DNA of 64,000 bases from Neorhizobium lilium. Its GTDB lineage: Bacteria; Pseudomonadota; Alphaproteobacteria; Rhizobiales; Rhizobiaceae. The stretch covers positions 434,001 to 498,000 of the forward strand of contig NZ_SBIP01000003.1 in assembly GCF_004053875.1 (NCBI RefSeq), read 5' to 3'. The translations under genes and the position numbers were made by a program. The notes under the pieces are model-generated. The model ran no database searches and had not been told where the DNA came from. It was given only the letters and a program-made list of their open reading frames with translations. Shown here piece after piece: positions 8,401-18,700 of this stretch (positions are counted from its first letter, which is position 1; every line of letters starts with the position of its first letter).

Positions 8401-10899
8401 ATGGACAGCACTATCGACTTGCCCGTTCCCTTTACCCGCTGGTTTGCGGAAAAGGGCTGGCGTCCGCGCGCCCATCAGCTGGAACTGCTCGCCCGCGCTC
8501 AAGGCGGGGAAAACATGCTCCTCATTGCGCCGACGGGGGCCGGAAAGACGCTTGCGGGCTTTCTGCCCTCGCTGACTGATCTCGTCCGGCGGGGCAAGCT
8601 ACCGCCGGGCTCTGCCTTCACCGGCATTCACACGCTCTACGTCTCGCCGCTGAAGGCGCTGACGGTCGATATCGAGCGCAACCTGATGAAGCCCGTCACT
8701 GAAATGGGCCTTGCCATGACTGTCGAGAACCGCACAGGCGACACGCCGCAGGCCAAGCGTCAGAGGCAGAAGCTCGTGCCGCCCGATATCCTGCTGACGA
8801 CACCGGAGCAGGTGGCGCTTCTGCTCGCCAACAAGGAAGCGGAGCGCTTCTTCAAGGACCTGAAATACATTGTCCTGGACGAACTGCATTCGCTCGTCAC
8901 CTCCAAGCGCGGGCATCTGCTGTCGCTCGGCCTCGGGCGTATCCGCCGGCACGCGCCGCAGGTGAAAACGATCGGTCTCTCGGCCACGGTCTCCGATCCC
9001 ATGGATCTTCAGCGCTGGCTCGTTCCGCGAGGAGAAGCCCCGGCCGCGCCCGCAGGTCTCGTGCATGTCACCGGCGGCGCCTCGCCGGATATCACCATCA
9101 TGGGCACGGAAAGCCGCATTCCATGGTCTGGCCATGTCTCTGTCTATGCCATTCCGGAGATCTACGAGGAGATCAAGCGGCACAAGACGACGCTGATCTT
9201 CGTCAACACGCGCTTCCAGGCGGAGCTCCTCTTCCAGGAGCTTTGGACCGTCAACGAGGAAAACCTGCCGATCGCGCTGCATCACGGTTCGCTCCATGCT
9301 GGCCAGCGCCGCAAGGTGGAGGCGGCCATGTCCGAGAACCGGCTGCGTGCCGTCGTTGCCACCTCGACGCTCGACATGGGTATTGACTGGGGCGACGTCG
9401 ATCTTGTCGTGCATGTCGGCGCGCCCAAGGGTGCCTCGCGGCTGGCCCAGCGCATCGGCCGCGCCAATCACCGCATGGACGAGCCCTCCAAGGCGATCCT
9501 CGTGCCCGCCAATCGCTTCGAGGTGATGGAGTGTCAGGCAGCCCTCGACGCCAACTACCTCGGCGCCCAGGATACGCCGCCGGTGGGCGAGGGCGCGCTG
9601 GATGTTCTGGCCCAGCATGTGCTTGGCATGGCCTGCGCCGAACCCTTCGATCCGTTGGAGCTATACGACGAGATCATCTCCGCCTCGCCCTATGCGGACC
9701 TTTCCTGGGAAATGTTCGAGCGAATCGTCGATTTCGTCGCGACAGGTGGCTATGCGCTGCGCTCCTACGAGCGCTACGCCAAGATCCGCAAGACCGGGGA
9801 CGGTCGCTGGCGCGTCTCCAATCCGGCCATCGCCATGCAGTACAGATTGAACCTCGGCACCATCGTGGAGGCAGCCGAGCTCAGCGTCCGGCTGGTGAAA
9901 CGCGGGGCTACCGGGGCTGTCGGCCGGGGCGGCATGACGCTCGGCAAGGTCGAGGAGTATTTCCTGGAACAGCTGGTGCATGGGGACACATTTCTGTTCG
10001 CCGGCAAGGTGCTGCGCTTCGAAGGCATTCGCGAGAACGAATGCCTGGTCTCCAACGCCTTCTCGCTGGACCCGAAGATCCCGGCCTATGCTGGCGGCAA
10101 GTTTCCGCTCACCACCTATCTTGCCGATCAGGTCCGCTCCATGCTGGCCGACCCCAAGCGTTGGCAGGCGCTTCCCGACCAGGTGCGCGACTGGCTGAGC
10201 ATCCAGCAGGAACGGTCCATGCTTCCGAAGAAGGACGAGCTGCTGATCGAGACCTTTCCGCGCGGGAAGCGCTTCTTCATGATTGCCTACTGTTTCGAGG
10301 GGCGGCTCGCCCACCAGACGCTCGGCATGCTGCTGACCCGGCGCCTGGAGCGTGCCGGTGCTCATCCGCTCGGCTTCGTCGCCACGGATTACTCGCTCGC
10401 CGTCTGGGGCCTCAACGATATCGGCGGAATGATCGGAGAGGGGCGTATCAGTCTTTCCGAACTTTTCGACGAGGACATGCTTGGCGACGACCTGGAGGCC
10501 TGGCTTGCGGAAAGCTACATGCTCAAGCGCACGTTTCGCAATTGCGCGGTGATCTCCGGCCTGATCGAGCGACGCCATCCGGGCAAGGAGAAGACAGGCC
10601 GACAGGTCACCGTCTCCACCGATCTGATCTACGATGTGCTGCGCACCCACGAGCCGGACCATATCCTGCTTGAGGCGACACGGCGGGATGCGGCATCTGG
10701 TCTTTTGGATATTGCGCGCTTAGGCGATATGCTGAAGCGAATCAAAGGGCATATCACCCATCTTGATCTCGACCGTGTTTCGCCGCTTGCGGTTCCGATC
10801 ATGCTGGAAATCGGCAGGGAAAGCGTGCCGGGAGAGGCGCATGACGCGGTGCTGAAGGAGGCTGCGGACGAGCTGATCGCGGAGGCTATGTCGCCGTAA
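8401..10899 (+). CDS. Ligase-associated DEXH-box DNA helicase (Lhr-type)
   Basis: An 832-residue superfamily 2 helicase of the ligase-associated DNA damage response type. Helicase motifs are in order: APTGAGKT (Walker A, about residue 40), TTPEQV, VLDELH (DEXH), LSATV, VNTRFQAE, HHGSLHAGQRR, STLDMGIDWGD and RLAQRIGRANHR (motif VI). A long C-terminal region matches the Lhr core. The family works with an ATP-dependent ligase, an exonuclease and the PdeM phosphoesterase in repair. PdeM follows 89 bases downstream, but no ligase or exonuclease gene is in this window. An alternative ATG lies 24 bases upstream; neither start has a strong ribosome site. Confidence 0.93.
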   Translation: MDSTIDLPVPFTRWFAEKGWRPRAHQLELLARAQGGENMLLIAPTGAGKTLAGFLPSLTDLVRRGKLPPGSAFTGIHTLYVSPLKALTVDIERNLMKPVTEMGLAMTVENRTGDTPQAKRQRQKLVPPDILLTTPEQVALLLANKEAERFFKDLKYIVLDELHSLVTSKRGHLLSLGLGRIRRHAPQVKTIGLSATVSDPMDLQRWLVPRGEAPAAPAGLVHVTGGASPDITIMGTESRIPWSGHVSVYAIPEIYEEIKRHKTTLIFVNTRFQAELLFQELWTVNEENLPIALHHGSLHAGQRRKVEAAMSENRLRAVVATSTLDMGIDWGDVDLVVHVGAPKGASRLAQRIGRANHRMDEPSKAILVPANRFEVMECQAALDANYLGAQDTPPVGEGALDVLAQHVLGMACAEPFDPLELYDEIISASPYADLSWEMFERIVDFVATGGYALRSYERYAKIRKTGDGRWRVSNPAIAMQYRLNLGTIVEAAELSVRLVKRGATGAVGRGGMTLGKVEEYFLEQLVHGDTFLFAGKVLRFEGIRENECLVSNAFSLDPKIPAYAGGKFPLTTYLADQVRSMLADPKRWQALPDQVRDWLSIQQERSMLPKKDELLIETFPRGKRFFMIAYCFEGRLAHQTLGMLLTRRLERAGAHPLGFVATDYSLAVWGLNDIGGMIGEGRISLSELFDEDMLGDDLEAWLAESYMLKRTFRNCAVISGLIERRHPGKEKTGRQVTVSTDLIYDVLRTHEPDHILLEATRRDAASGLLDIARLGDMLKRIKGHITHLDLDRVSPLAVPIMLEIGRESVPGEAHDAVLKEAADELIAEAMSP

Positions 10900-10928
10900 G
10901 CCTTTCGTGAGACTGGCAATAGGGAACT

Positions 10929-10961
10929 CCCTCATCCCTGTGTTTGTCACAGGAATGAGGG
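10929..10961. repeat. 14-bp hairpin, rhizobial intergenic palindrome
   Basis: CCCTCATCCCTGTG, a five-base loop, then CACAGGAATGAGGG, with one mismatch in 14 pairs. It lies between the helicase and pdeM genes. The core CTCATCCCTGTG...CACAGG resembles palindromes I recall as abundant between genes in Rhizobium and Agrobacterium. There is no T-run after it, so termination is less likely than an mRNA-stabilising or repeat-element role. Confidence 0.7.
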
Positions 10962-10988
10962 TGGAAACGGAAAGACGAAACGACGTTG

Positions 10989-11720
10989 ATGCACCGCCTC
11001 GGGCTTGCCGCCCGCATAACATTGACAAACGGCGTGGCTGTCGGCGGGGAGGAAATCCTCGTCCATGGCGTCGCGGCCGTCTGCGATCCGCTGGGCGGCC
11101 TCTACCTGCCGGAACTGGGCATGCTGGTCGTGTCCGATCTCCATTTGGAAAAAGGCGCTGCCTTCGCCCGCCGCGGCATGATGCTGCCGCCCTATGACAC
11201 CATCGCAACGCTCAACATTCTTGCGGCTGTCATCGGCCGCTACGATCCGAAAGTGGTCGTCTCGCTTGGCGACAATTTCCATGACCGCAGGGGCTCGGAG
11301 CATCTGCCGGCCGATCTGCGGGCCCTGATTTCCGGCATGGCGCGGGGTCGCGACTGGATCTGGATCAACGGCAACCACGATCCGGATGGAACCGTGGATC
11401 TTCCTGGCACCGCCACCGATGAATTGATCTATGGCGGCCTGGTCTTCCGTCACGAGCCGAGCCTGATTTCCGGCAAAGGCGAGATTGCCGGTCACCTGCA
11501 TCCGTCGGCCACGGTGCGCCGCCGGGAAAAATCCGTACGCCGTCCTTGCTTTGCCTGCGATGGCGATCGGCTCGTCATGCCGGCCTTTGGGGTTCTGGCA
11601 GGCGGGCTGGACCTGCGCCATCGCGCCATGCAGGGCCTGTTCAACCACGATGCCCTGGTCGCCCATCTCCTCGGGCGTGATCGCATCTATTCCGTGCGCT
11701 ACGGCAACCTGCTCGGCTGA
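10989..11720 (+). CDS. pdeM: Ligase-associated DNA damage response endonuclease PdeM
   Basis: A 243-residue calcineurin-like metallophosphoesterase. Metal ligands are visible in order: VVSDLHLEKG (D-x-H), SLGDNFHDR (GD), INGNHD (GNHD), HEPS and GHLHPSA (GH-x-H). The family is linked to the ATP-dependent ligase/Lhr-helicase DNA repair set, and the helicase gene directly precedes it here. The ATG at 10989 was chosen; a TTG just before it is in frame. It is the last gene on this strand before the convergent ClC gene. Confidence 0.92.
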   Translation: MHRLGLAARITLTNGVAVGGEEILVHGVAAVCDPLGGLYLPELGMLVVSDLHLEKGAAFARRGMMLPPYDTIATLNILAAVIGRYDPKVVVSLGDNFHDRRGSEHLPADLRALISGMARGRDWIWINGNHDPDGTVDLPGTATDELIYGGLVFRHEPSLISGKGEIAGHLHPSATVRRREKSVRRPCFACDGDRLVMPAFGVLAGGLDLRHRAMQGLFNHDALVAHLLGRDRIYSVRYGNLLG

Positions 11721-11799
11721 CGTTTCCACTAATTTATCCCATCCCGCAGCCAACGGACCGTGTGGATGCTCTGGACCAATACGGCGATAGTCGGAAGCG

Positions 11800-13590
11800 T
11801 CAGATTTCGCCGGAAACCTCGCGCCGTCGCCGGTCCAGCTCTTCGGCGTATCGCCGCAGCAGATGACTTTCGCTGAGCTGGCCGATGACCTTGCGTTCCG
11901 TCTGGTTGCTGACGACCGCAAGCGCTTCCGCCTCGGTCTTGTCGAAGATCGCCGCGGCCTGCTTGGCGTTCATAGTAGGCAGCAGGACATCGTTCTGATA
12001 GCGGGCGAAAGCTGTAAGCGACTGTGGTTCGTTGTTCTCCTCTCGCGGCGCCGCGTAGATATCCGGCAGCAGGATCAGGCCTGAATATGTGCCGCGTTCG
12101 TCGATCAGCACAACGCGCTGTGTAGATCCCAGGCGAAACTCCTTGCGGAATTCGTCCAGCGGCATGGTCACAGGCGCTGTGCGCACGTCGGTACGCATCA
12201 GCTTACCGACCGTCAGGTTGCGGACCCAACCAACGTCATGGGCGCTGCGAATGCCTTCTCCACGCAGGTGGAACCGCCAGGTGGCGAAGGAATAGCCGAA
12301 TGTGGTTCTGACCACGACCGAGGACGTGATGACGGCCGCCAGAGCCAGCGCCGTGATCGGGAAGTCGCCGGTGATTTCCAGCGCCAGAAAAGTCATGGTC
12401 AGGGGGCCGCCGATCACCGCCACGGACAGGGCGCTCATGCCCACAACGGCATAAACGACAGGCGTCAGCGTCGCATGCTCGAAAATATAGGGCGTGCAGT
12501 AGGCGAAAAGCTTGCCCAGCAGCGCTCCGAGGAACAGGGAGGCGAAGAATAACCCACCGCGGAAGCCGGCGCCGATCGAAATGGCCGAGGCGAGCGACTT
12601 CATCAGCAGGACGGCAAGCACGGCCGAGATGGTCATGCTCTGGTTGAGGTTGACGTGAAGTGCGCCATGGCCGGCAGAGAGGACCTGGTGGTCGACGAGG
12701 CCGAGAAGCCCCACCACGACCCCGCCAAGCGCCGGCCGGAAGATGGGGGAGATCGAGCTCTTGCGCGCCAGTTCTTCCACATAGGTCACACCCTGCATGA
12801 GCAGGATGCCGGCGCCGGCGCAGACGATACCGAGCACAATGGCCGGCAGGTAGTCGGCCGGCATCACCGTTCCGAACTTGCCGATATCGATCAGGAAGGC
12901 ATCGCCGACCAGAAGCCGCGCCATGAAGGTAGCGATCAGGGCCGAGACCACCACGGGCGCGAGACTGAGGACGGTATAAGTCCCGATGATCAACTCGAAG
13001 GCATAGAAGGCGCCTGTCAGCGGCGCATTGAAGGCGGCAGCGATCGCGCCAGCAGCGCCGCAGCCGACAAGGATGCGCAGGTCGGCGCGGCGCAATTGCA
13101 GCAGCAGGCCGATCTTGGACGCGAGCCCGGAAGAGAGCTGCGTATAGCCGGCCTCCAGCCCCACGGACGCGCCGAAGCCGTTGGAGATGAGGTTCTGGAC
13201 GGCGACGATGACGCTGTCGGTCAGCGACAGGCGGCCGCCATGCAGGGCATTTGCCTCGATCGGATCGACCATCGGCTTCTTGCGCGATTTTCGCAGCCAA
13301 AGCAGAAGAAGGCCAAGCAGGATGCCGCCACCGATCGGCGCAATGAGGATGATCTGCGGGGAGAGACTGGAGGCCGAACTCAGTCTCTCGCCGACAGGAA
13401 TGCCGAAGACGAGCTGGTGCAGGGCCTGCGAAATCCAGCTCATGGCCGCAACGCCGACGCCGGCCATGACCCCCACAAGCGCGGCCACCGCAATGAGCCC
13501 GAACTCGCTGCGGCGGATGAGAAGCCGCATTTGAGCCGGGCTGAGGAGGATGCGGGCGTGGGACGGCAGCGATTTCAGATAGGTGAGCAT
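11800..13590 (-). CDS. ClC-family chloride channel/transporter with two CBS domains
   Basis: A 596-residue inner-membrane protein. About residues 1-440 are the ClC core of tandem hydrophobic helices, with landmarks VDPIEANALHGGRLS, GASVGLEAGYTQLSSG and FRGGLFFASLFLGALLG. The C-terminal 150 residues carry two CBS-like segments (VGKLMRTDVRTAPVTMPLDE and NDVLLPTMNAKQAAAIFDKT) that usually bind adenine nucleotides. The ion-selectivity motif normally written GREGP reads GLEAG here. The gating glutamate is kept, but ion selectivity may differ from Cl-. It is convergent with pdeM. Confidence 0.92.
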   Translation of the reverse strand: MLTYLKSLPSHARILLSPAQMRLLIRRSEFGLIAVAALVGVMAGVGVAAMSWISQALHQLVFGIPVGERLSSASSLSPQIILIAPIGGGILLGLLLLWLRKSRKKPMVDPIEANALHGGRLSLTDSVIVAVQNLISNGFGASVGLEAGYTQLSSGLASKIGLLLQLRRADLRILVGCGAAGAIAAAFNAPLTGAFYAFELIIGTYTVLSLAPVVVSALIATFMARLLVGDAFLIDIGKFGTVMPADYLPAIVLGIVCAGAGILLMQGVTYVEELARKSSISPIFRPALGGVVVGLLGLVDHQVLSAGHGALHVNLNQSMTISAVLAVLLMKSLASAISIGAGFRGGLFFASLFLGALLGKLFAYCTPYIFEHATLTPVVYAVVGMSALSVAVIGGPLTMTFLALEITGDFPITALALAAVITSSVVVRTTFGYSFATWRFHLRGEGIRSAHDVGWVRNLTVGKLMRTDVRTAPVTMPLDEFRKEFRLGSTQRVVLIDERGTYSGLILLPDIYAAPREENNEPQSLTAFARYQNDVLLPTMNAKQAAAIFDKTEAEALAVVSNQTERKVIGQLSESHLLRRYAEELDRRRREVSGEI

Positions 13591-13698
13591 TGGCGATTTA
13601 CGCAGGCGATCGTGAAATTGTTAGGGCGGGATCATGACGGCCAACGGCAGACTGCCCCGGCATGTCGTGGCGTGCCCGAAAAGAGAGTGGCGTCTGGT

Positions 13699-14517
13699 TC
13701 AATCCTTTCGGAAGATCAGGCTCGCGCCCCAGCCGGTAACGACGGCAATCAGCACGCACAGGAAACCGTAGGCGAACGGCCTGTTATGTGCTGCGTCGCT
13801 GATTGCCTGTTCCAGGCCGGTCTTCACCACCCGCAGTGGTGTTTCCCGCTGGGAAATCAGGGCGCCGCTCTTGAACAGATAGGCACGCACCATGTGCTGC
13901 CCGTCCGGAATATTGGCCGGTAACCGTAGCGAGGCGCGGAACAGGCTGGAGGAGACGAAACGCACGCCGCTCGTATCGCGCTGGTAGAGTCCGCTGCCGA
14001 GTTTAAGGCGGCGATAAGAATCGCGGAACTCGCTGATGACGCCGGAATTGCGAATGTAACCGACGGGATCGAGCGGCAGGTGCTCCAGCCCCACGCCGAC
14101 ACTGTTGAAGCTCGGGCCCTGTTCCAGATCGTCTATCTGCCGCGTGCTGGCGATGGAATAGCTTTCCGGCACCTGCTGGAAGGTCATGGATTCGGTGTTC
14201 ATCCAGATGCCGAGCACGCGTTCCTTCTTGCGAACGGTGGCGTAGTCCCGGGGTCCTTCCAGGGTTACCACCACGTCGTACTGGCCGATAGCCAGCAGCA
14301 GCTCGTCCGCATTGGCGATCGCGCCGAAGATCGTCAGGTCCGCACCGCGAAAATCGGAGGTGATGGCGATTTCGTTGGAGGAGACGCCGATTTCCAGCCC
14401 TTCCTTTACCGTGGAAGCCTCGCCCGGCAGCTGCGCTGCAACGGGTAAAGCCAGTGCCGGTGCCAGGGACAAAGCAGCCAAGCCGCAGACGGCGAAAAGT
14501 CTGGGGAAGAGGCGCAT
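13699..14517 (-). CDS. TIGR02186 family membrane-anchored protein
   Basis: A 272-residue protein of a conserved alphaproteobacterial family without a known activity. It has a signal peptide (residues 1-28), a periplasmic beta-rich part starting LEIGVSSNEIAITSDFRGADLTIFGAI, and a single C-terminal transmembrane helix (FAYGFLCVLIAVVTGWGASLIF). Its ATG overlaps the TauE stop by one base (TGATG), so translation is coupled. The pairing with a TauE/SafE permease suggests an accessory role in anion or sulfur-compound export; this rests on context only. Confidence 0.85.
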   Translation of the reverse strand: MRLFPRLFAVCGLAALSLAPALALPVAAQLPGEASTVKEGLEIGVSSNEIAITSDFRGADLTIFGAIANADELLLAIGQYDVVVTLEGPRDYATVRKKERVLGIWMNTESMTFQQVPESYSIASTRQIDDLEQGPSFNSVGVGLEHLPLDPVGYIRNSGVISEFRDSYRRLKLGSGLYQRDTSGVRFVSSSLFRASLRLPANIPDGQHMVRAYLFKSGALISQRETPLRVVKTGLEQAISDAAHNRPFAYGFLCVLIAVVTGWGASLIFRKD

Positions 14518-15443
14518 CAGTATGACAGGCCCCCAACCGCAACCGAGTAGATGTCGTCGGGCGTCACCACGAGGCCGACCGCGAGACGCAGGCCGACCGC
14601 CAGCACCAGCAGGCCGAGCAGCGCGCGCAACTGCTCGCCGCGCAGCTTCTGCCCGACGCGTACCCCGTATTGGGCACCGATTACGCCTGCAACCATCAGG
14701 ATCGTCGCGAGCACGATATCGACCGAATAATTGGTCACCGCCTGCACCATGGTCGTATAGGCGGTCACGAAGATGATCTGGAACAGCGAGGTCCCGACAA
14801 CGACGCTGGTTGGAATGCGCAGCAGGTAGATCATCGCCGGCACCATGATGAAGCCGCCGCCCACGCCCATGATCGAGGTCAGGATGCCGATACAGAAGCC
14901 GAGCCCGACGACCGGAATGGCCGACAGGTAGATCTTGGATTTCTTGAAGCGCATCTTCAGCGGCAGCCGGTGCACCCAGTTGTGCTGGCCGGGGCGCCGC
15001 AGAGGCAGCTGCTGGTTCTGCTTGGCCTTGCGCATGGCGCGCAGGCTTTCCTGCAGCATCAGTGCGCCGATCGTTCCGAGCAGCACCACGTAGAGGATCG
15101 AGATGAACAGGTCGAGTTGCCCCAGCCGCCTCAGCCAGGAGAAGATCCACACGCCGACCGTCGCGCCTGCAAGGCCTCCCACCAGCAACACGCTACCGAG
15201 CTTCATGTCCAGCGTGCCGCGCCGGAAATGGGTGATCGCTCCGGAAATGGACGAAGCCACCACCTGGTTGGCGCCAGTCGCCACCGCCACCACGGGCGGG
15301 ATGTTGTAGAAGATCAAGAGCGGCGTGATGAGGAAGCCGCCGCCCACGCCGAACATGCCCGACAGGAAGCCCACGGCCGCGCCCATACCCAAGATGATGA
15401 GTATGTTCACCGAAAGCTCTGCGATCGGCAGGTACACGGTCAC
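14517..15443 (-). CDS. Sulfite exporter TauE/SafE family permease
   Basis: A 308-residue inner-membrane permease with two copies of the TauE/SafE repeat. The first copy has GFLSGMFGVGGGFLITPLLIF and the second CIGILTSIMGVGGGFIMVPAMIYLL. About eight helices are separated by a basic cytoplasmic loop (AMRKAKQNQQLPLRRPGQHN). The family exports sulfite, sulfoacetate or related anions; the exact substrate is unknown. The GTG at 15443 has GAGG 7 bases upstream and gives the family N-terminus VTVYLPIAELSVN. A strong hairpin lies just upstream in the leader. Confidence 0.92.
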   Translation of the reverse strand: MTVYLPIAELSVNILIILGMGAAVGFLSGMFGVGGGFLITPLLIFYNIPPVVAVATGANQVVASSISGAITHFRRGTLDMKLGSVLLVGGLAGATVGVWIFSWLRRLGQLDLFISILYVVLLGTIGALMLQESLRAMRKAKQNQQLPLRRPGQHNWVHRLPLKMRFKKSKIYLSAIPVVGLGFCIGILTSIMGVGGGFIMVPAMIYLLRIPTSVVVGTSLFQIIFVTAYTTMVQAVTNYSVDIVLATILMVAGVIGAQYGVRVGQKLRGEQLRALLGLLVLAVGLRLAVGLVVTPDDIYSVAVGGLSY

Positions 15444-15473
15444 GGCGCAACCTCGGGCAAAGGGCAAAAGCGA

Positions 15474-15515
15474 CGCCACTGCCAGCGGCTCGCTATGGGA
15501 GCGCTGGCAGTGGCG
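15474..15515 (-). terminator. Large perfect hairpin in the tauE leader, terminator or attenuator
   Basis: CGCCACTGCCAGCG (15474-15487) pairs perfectly with CGCTGGCAGTGGCG (15502-15515), with a 14-base loop. Reading leftward, the stem is followed by TCGCTTTTGCCC and then the GTG of tauE 31 bases away. A second small stem, GTGAAA/TTTCAC (15516-15535), abuts it. It could end podJ transcription about 200 bases after that gene's stop, or act as an attenuator for tauE. Confidence 0.7.
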
Positions 15516-15708
15516 GTGAAACAACCTCGTTTCACATGCCGGCTGAACGGCAGATGAAACCTCATCCGTGATGCGTCGGGGCAAGCCTGCAAGTCAATTC
15601 GCAAGCGCCGTCGAAGCCGTCCGTCGCTGCCGTTTCCGGGAGCGAGTGGCGGAATGTCCGCACCCTACCTAACCCGATCGGATCAGTCGTCTTAGCGTAA
15701 CACTCTTG

Positions 15709-18700
15709 TCAGGTATTCCGGGCAAGCAGCGCCTTCACCAGCGCGTCGTTGATCTTGCCGTTCGGCTCCTGGCCCACGGACGTCTGGAAGGCCTTGATGG
15801 CGGCAACTGTCTTCTGGCCCAATTTCCCATCCGCAGTCCCGACATCGAAACCGTTCTTGTTGAGAATGGCCTGTACGTTGCGGATCGCCTTTTCCATGTC
15901 GATGGAAGCGGTCGTCAGCGGCTTGCCGGACGCTGCCCATTCGTCCGGTATGTTCACGGCATTGGCCTTTGGATCCAGCGTCTTCACCTGCCACTGGCTT
16001 ACCTTGGTGCGGGCGCTGTCCAACTGCTCCTTGCGCATAGCCTTGGCCACTTCCTCACGCTTCTGCGCGGCGTCCTTGTCCCCGTTCTCGGCGGCAACGG
16101 CAAACCATTTGTAGGACTCTTCCAAATCCTGCTTCACCCCGTTGCCTCGCGCATAAAGAATGGCAAGGTTGAACTGGCTGTCCGCAACGCCGAGATCGGC
16201 CGCACGGCTGAACCACTGGACGGCCAAGGGATAGTCCGGCTGGCCCGTGGCGCCCGAAGCATAGAGCACGGCGAGGTTGTGCATGGCGCTGGCATTGCCG
16301 GCCTCTGCCGCCTTGCGGTAGTAGTCCGCAGCTTTGTTGATGTCGCGCGGGATGCCCGTGCCTTTTTCAAGAAGGTTGGCATAGCGGTATTGCGCCGGCG
16401 GCAGGCCTTCGTCGGCGGCCAGCTTGTACCATTTGGCGGCTTCCGCAAGGTCGGTTTGAACGCCGCGCCCTTCGGTATAGCGAATGCCGATCTGGTACAG
16501 GGCGTTGGCGTCGCCGCTTGCAGCGGCATCGGAGAGCGATTTTGGGGCGATGCCGGCAGGCACGACGATCGGCGCACGGGCTTCCGCCTTCGGCGCGGCA
16601 AAGCTGTCCGGCGCTGGCTGCATAGAGCCGGCCGGAGCCATGGCGGCGGCCTGGCCGTCCGCCGGCTGCGGGTCCGTCAGGTGCTGGTTGGTAACGCCGT
16701 TTTCTCCGGTCGCTTCCGGCGCAGGTGCCTGCCCGGTTTCAGAGGAGACGGCAGGAGCAGCAGGCGCTTCGTCCATGGAAGCAGGCGTTCGGGGCTCGGC
16801 CGATGCTTGCGGCTGGGCCGGTGCCACGACTGCATCCGGAGGAGCGAGGTTAGCGGGCGCGTTGAACGTCTTCACCAGCGGCACGGCCATCAGCGCAAGA
16901 AGAACGGCACCGACGGCCATCAGGATCGGGCGACGATGCTGCGAAAACGTGGCGCCGAGGCTCCTGCCGCCGGATACCGTTTCCGTGGAAGTCTTGCCCA
17001 GGGAAGTTTGGGCAGCCTTGCGCGCGCCCTTCAGCGCAGCCGTCTGCGACGGATCGGTTTCCTGTGCGGCGGCCTTGGCGGCGCGGCGGGCGGCGGCGAT
17101 GTAGTCGGCACGGTCTCCGGCGTTTGTGCGGTCGGGGCCGAATTCGCCGGAAGCCTGGCTGGCCCGGACACGCTCGAGGATCTTCTTCACATCCGGTGCG
17201 CCGGTGCCCGGCTCCAGCAGATCGTTTTCGCGGCCGAGCGGCAACGCTTCGGAAGGATCGAGCGAGGGCGCCGGATCGACCAGGACGCGGCTGGCGTTCT
17301 GCGCGGCTTGGTCCCTGGCTCCAGGGCGGAAGCGGCGCGAAAGCTCCTGCAGCAGGCTGGTCTTGGGCGCCTTTGTCTCTTCCTTGGCGGGCGCTGCCAC
17401 CATGTCCGATTCAGCAAATGCAAGGGTCTCGTCATTGACCGCGTAGGCGGCGGAGCTCTGCAGCTTTGCGCGGGTGGAAGTCTCCGGTTCCGAAATCTCC
17501 TGCCGCAGGGAATCGGAGCCCTCGTTCACGAAAAGCGGTGCGGCAGCTGGCATGGCCGGCGCAGGCGCTGCGCCGAACCGGTGGTCCATGCTGTCCAGCC
17601 GGTCGGCGATCTGCACGAGCGTCGTGTGCAGCGCTTCGAACGTATGGTGCGTGCGCTCTTCCGAACTGCGGGTCAGATCTTCCAGGTGGCGCAGGTCGTC
17701 GGCAAGGCCGGCAAGAGCCGCCATCTCGGCCGGGGCGATTGAAGCGCCATTGCCGATATTGTGGGAATAGGCCTCTACCACCGCCTCGGCTGCCTGGCGG
17801 GCCGCTTCGATGATGTATTCGTCGCTGGTCGCCATATAGTTTTCGATGGCGACCAGGCGGGTGTCCAGTTCGGGAGACATGCCGATCGTCGCCTGCGCTG
17901 GATAGCTGATCAGGCTGGAGAGATGGGCGATCTGGTCTTCAAGGCTTCGTAGAGCCTCGTCATCGCTGCGCGGAGCGGCGGCTGCTTCGTCCAGCCGTGC
18001 CGCGATGTCGCTCAGCCGGTCCTCGATGCGGCCGAACGTGGCGTCGTCTGTCGCCTGCTGTTGCCGTGGCTGGAATTCCAGTTCGTCGATGCGTGTGGCC
18101 AGATAGTCCAGCCGTTCCGCCAGAACATCGCTGACCGAACCCTGCTGAAGGCCGTCGATCTTGTGGGAGATATCCGCTAGGTAGCCGCCGAGATCGGGCT
18201 GCGAATGCCGCTGGGTCTGTTGCAGAAGCGCGGAAAGCTGGTCGAGCCGCTCTTCGAGCCGCATCGCCGCCTGTTCTTCGGCTAGTTCCTCCATGCGGCC
18301 GGCCAAGGCTTCGATCCGCTGCGACAGCATATCCGTCTGCGACGGTGCGGCGGCCGCATGGCTGATGTGGTCGATCTGCTCGGCGATGGAGCCGATGCGG
18401 CCTTCCAGCCGCTGCATCATGGACTGGTCTATCGTGGCGGCCGCCGTGGCGCGGCTGCCGGCGGCAATGGCGCGGCTGATCTCGTCGAGGCGTTCGTCGA
18501 GCAGGGCAAACTGTTCCGCAGCCGTCTGGTCGTTCGGCTGCATGCGCGAGCCGAGCTGCTCCATGGCGCTCGCAACCGTGATGAGCTTTTGCTCGAGCGC
18601 GTGGATGACAGGGTTGTCCGCCATAGCGCCGAGCTGGCCTTTGATGTCCTCGATCCGATAGGCAAGCGAAACAAGTTCGTCGCGTAAAGCGACGGAATCG

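Noticed and set aside
11719..11803. CTGACGTTTCC and GGAAGCGTCAG facing each other across the pdeM and ClC stop codons
   Set aside because: The arms are about 60 bases apart and each contains a stop codon; a stable terminator is unlikely and the match may be coincidental.
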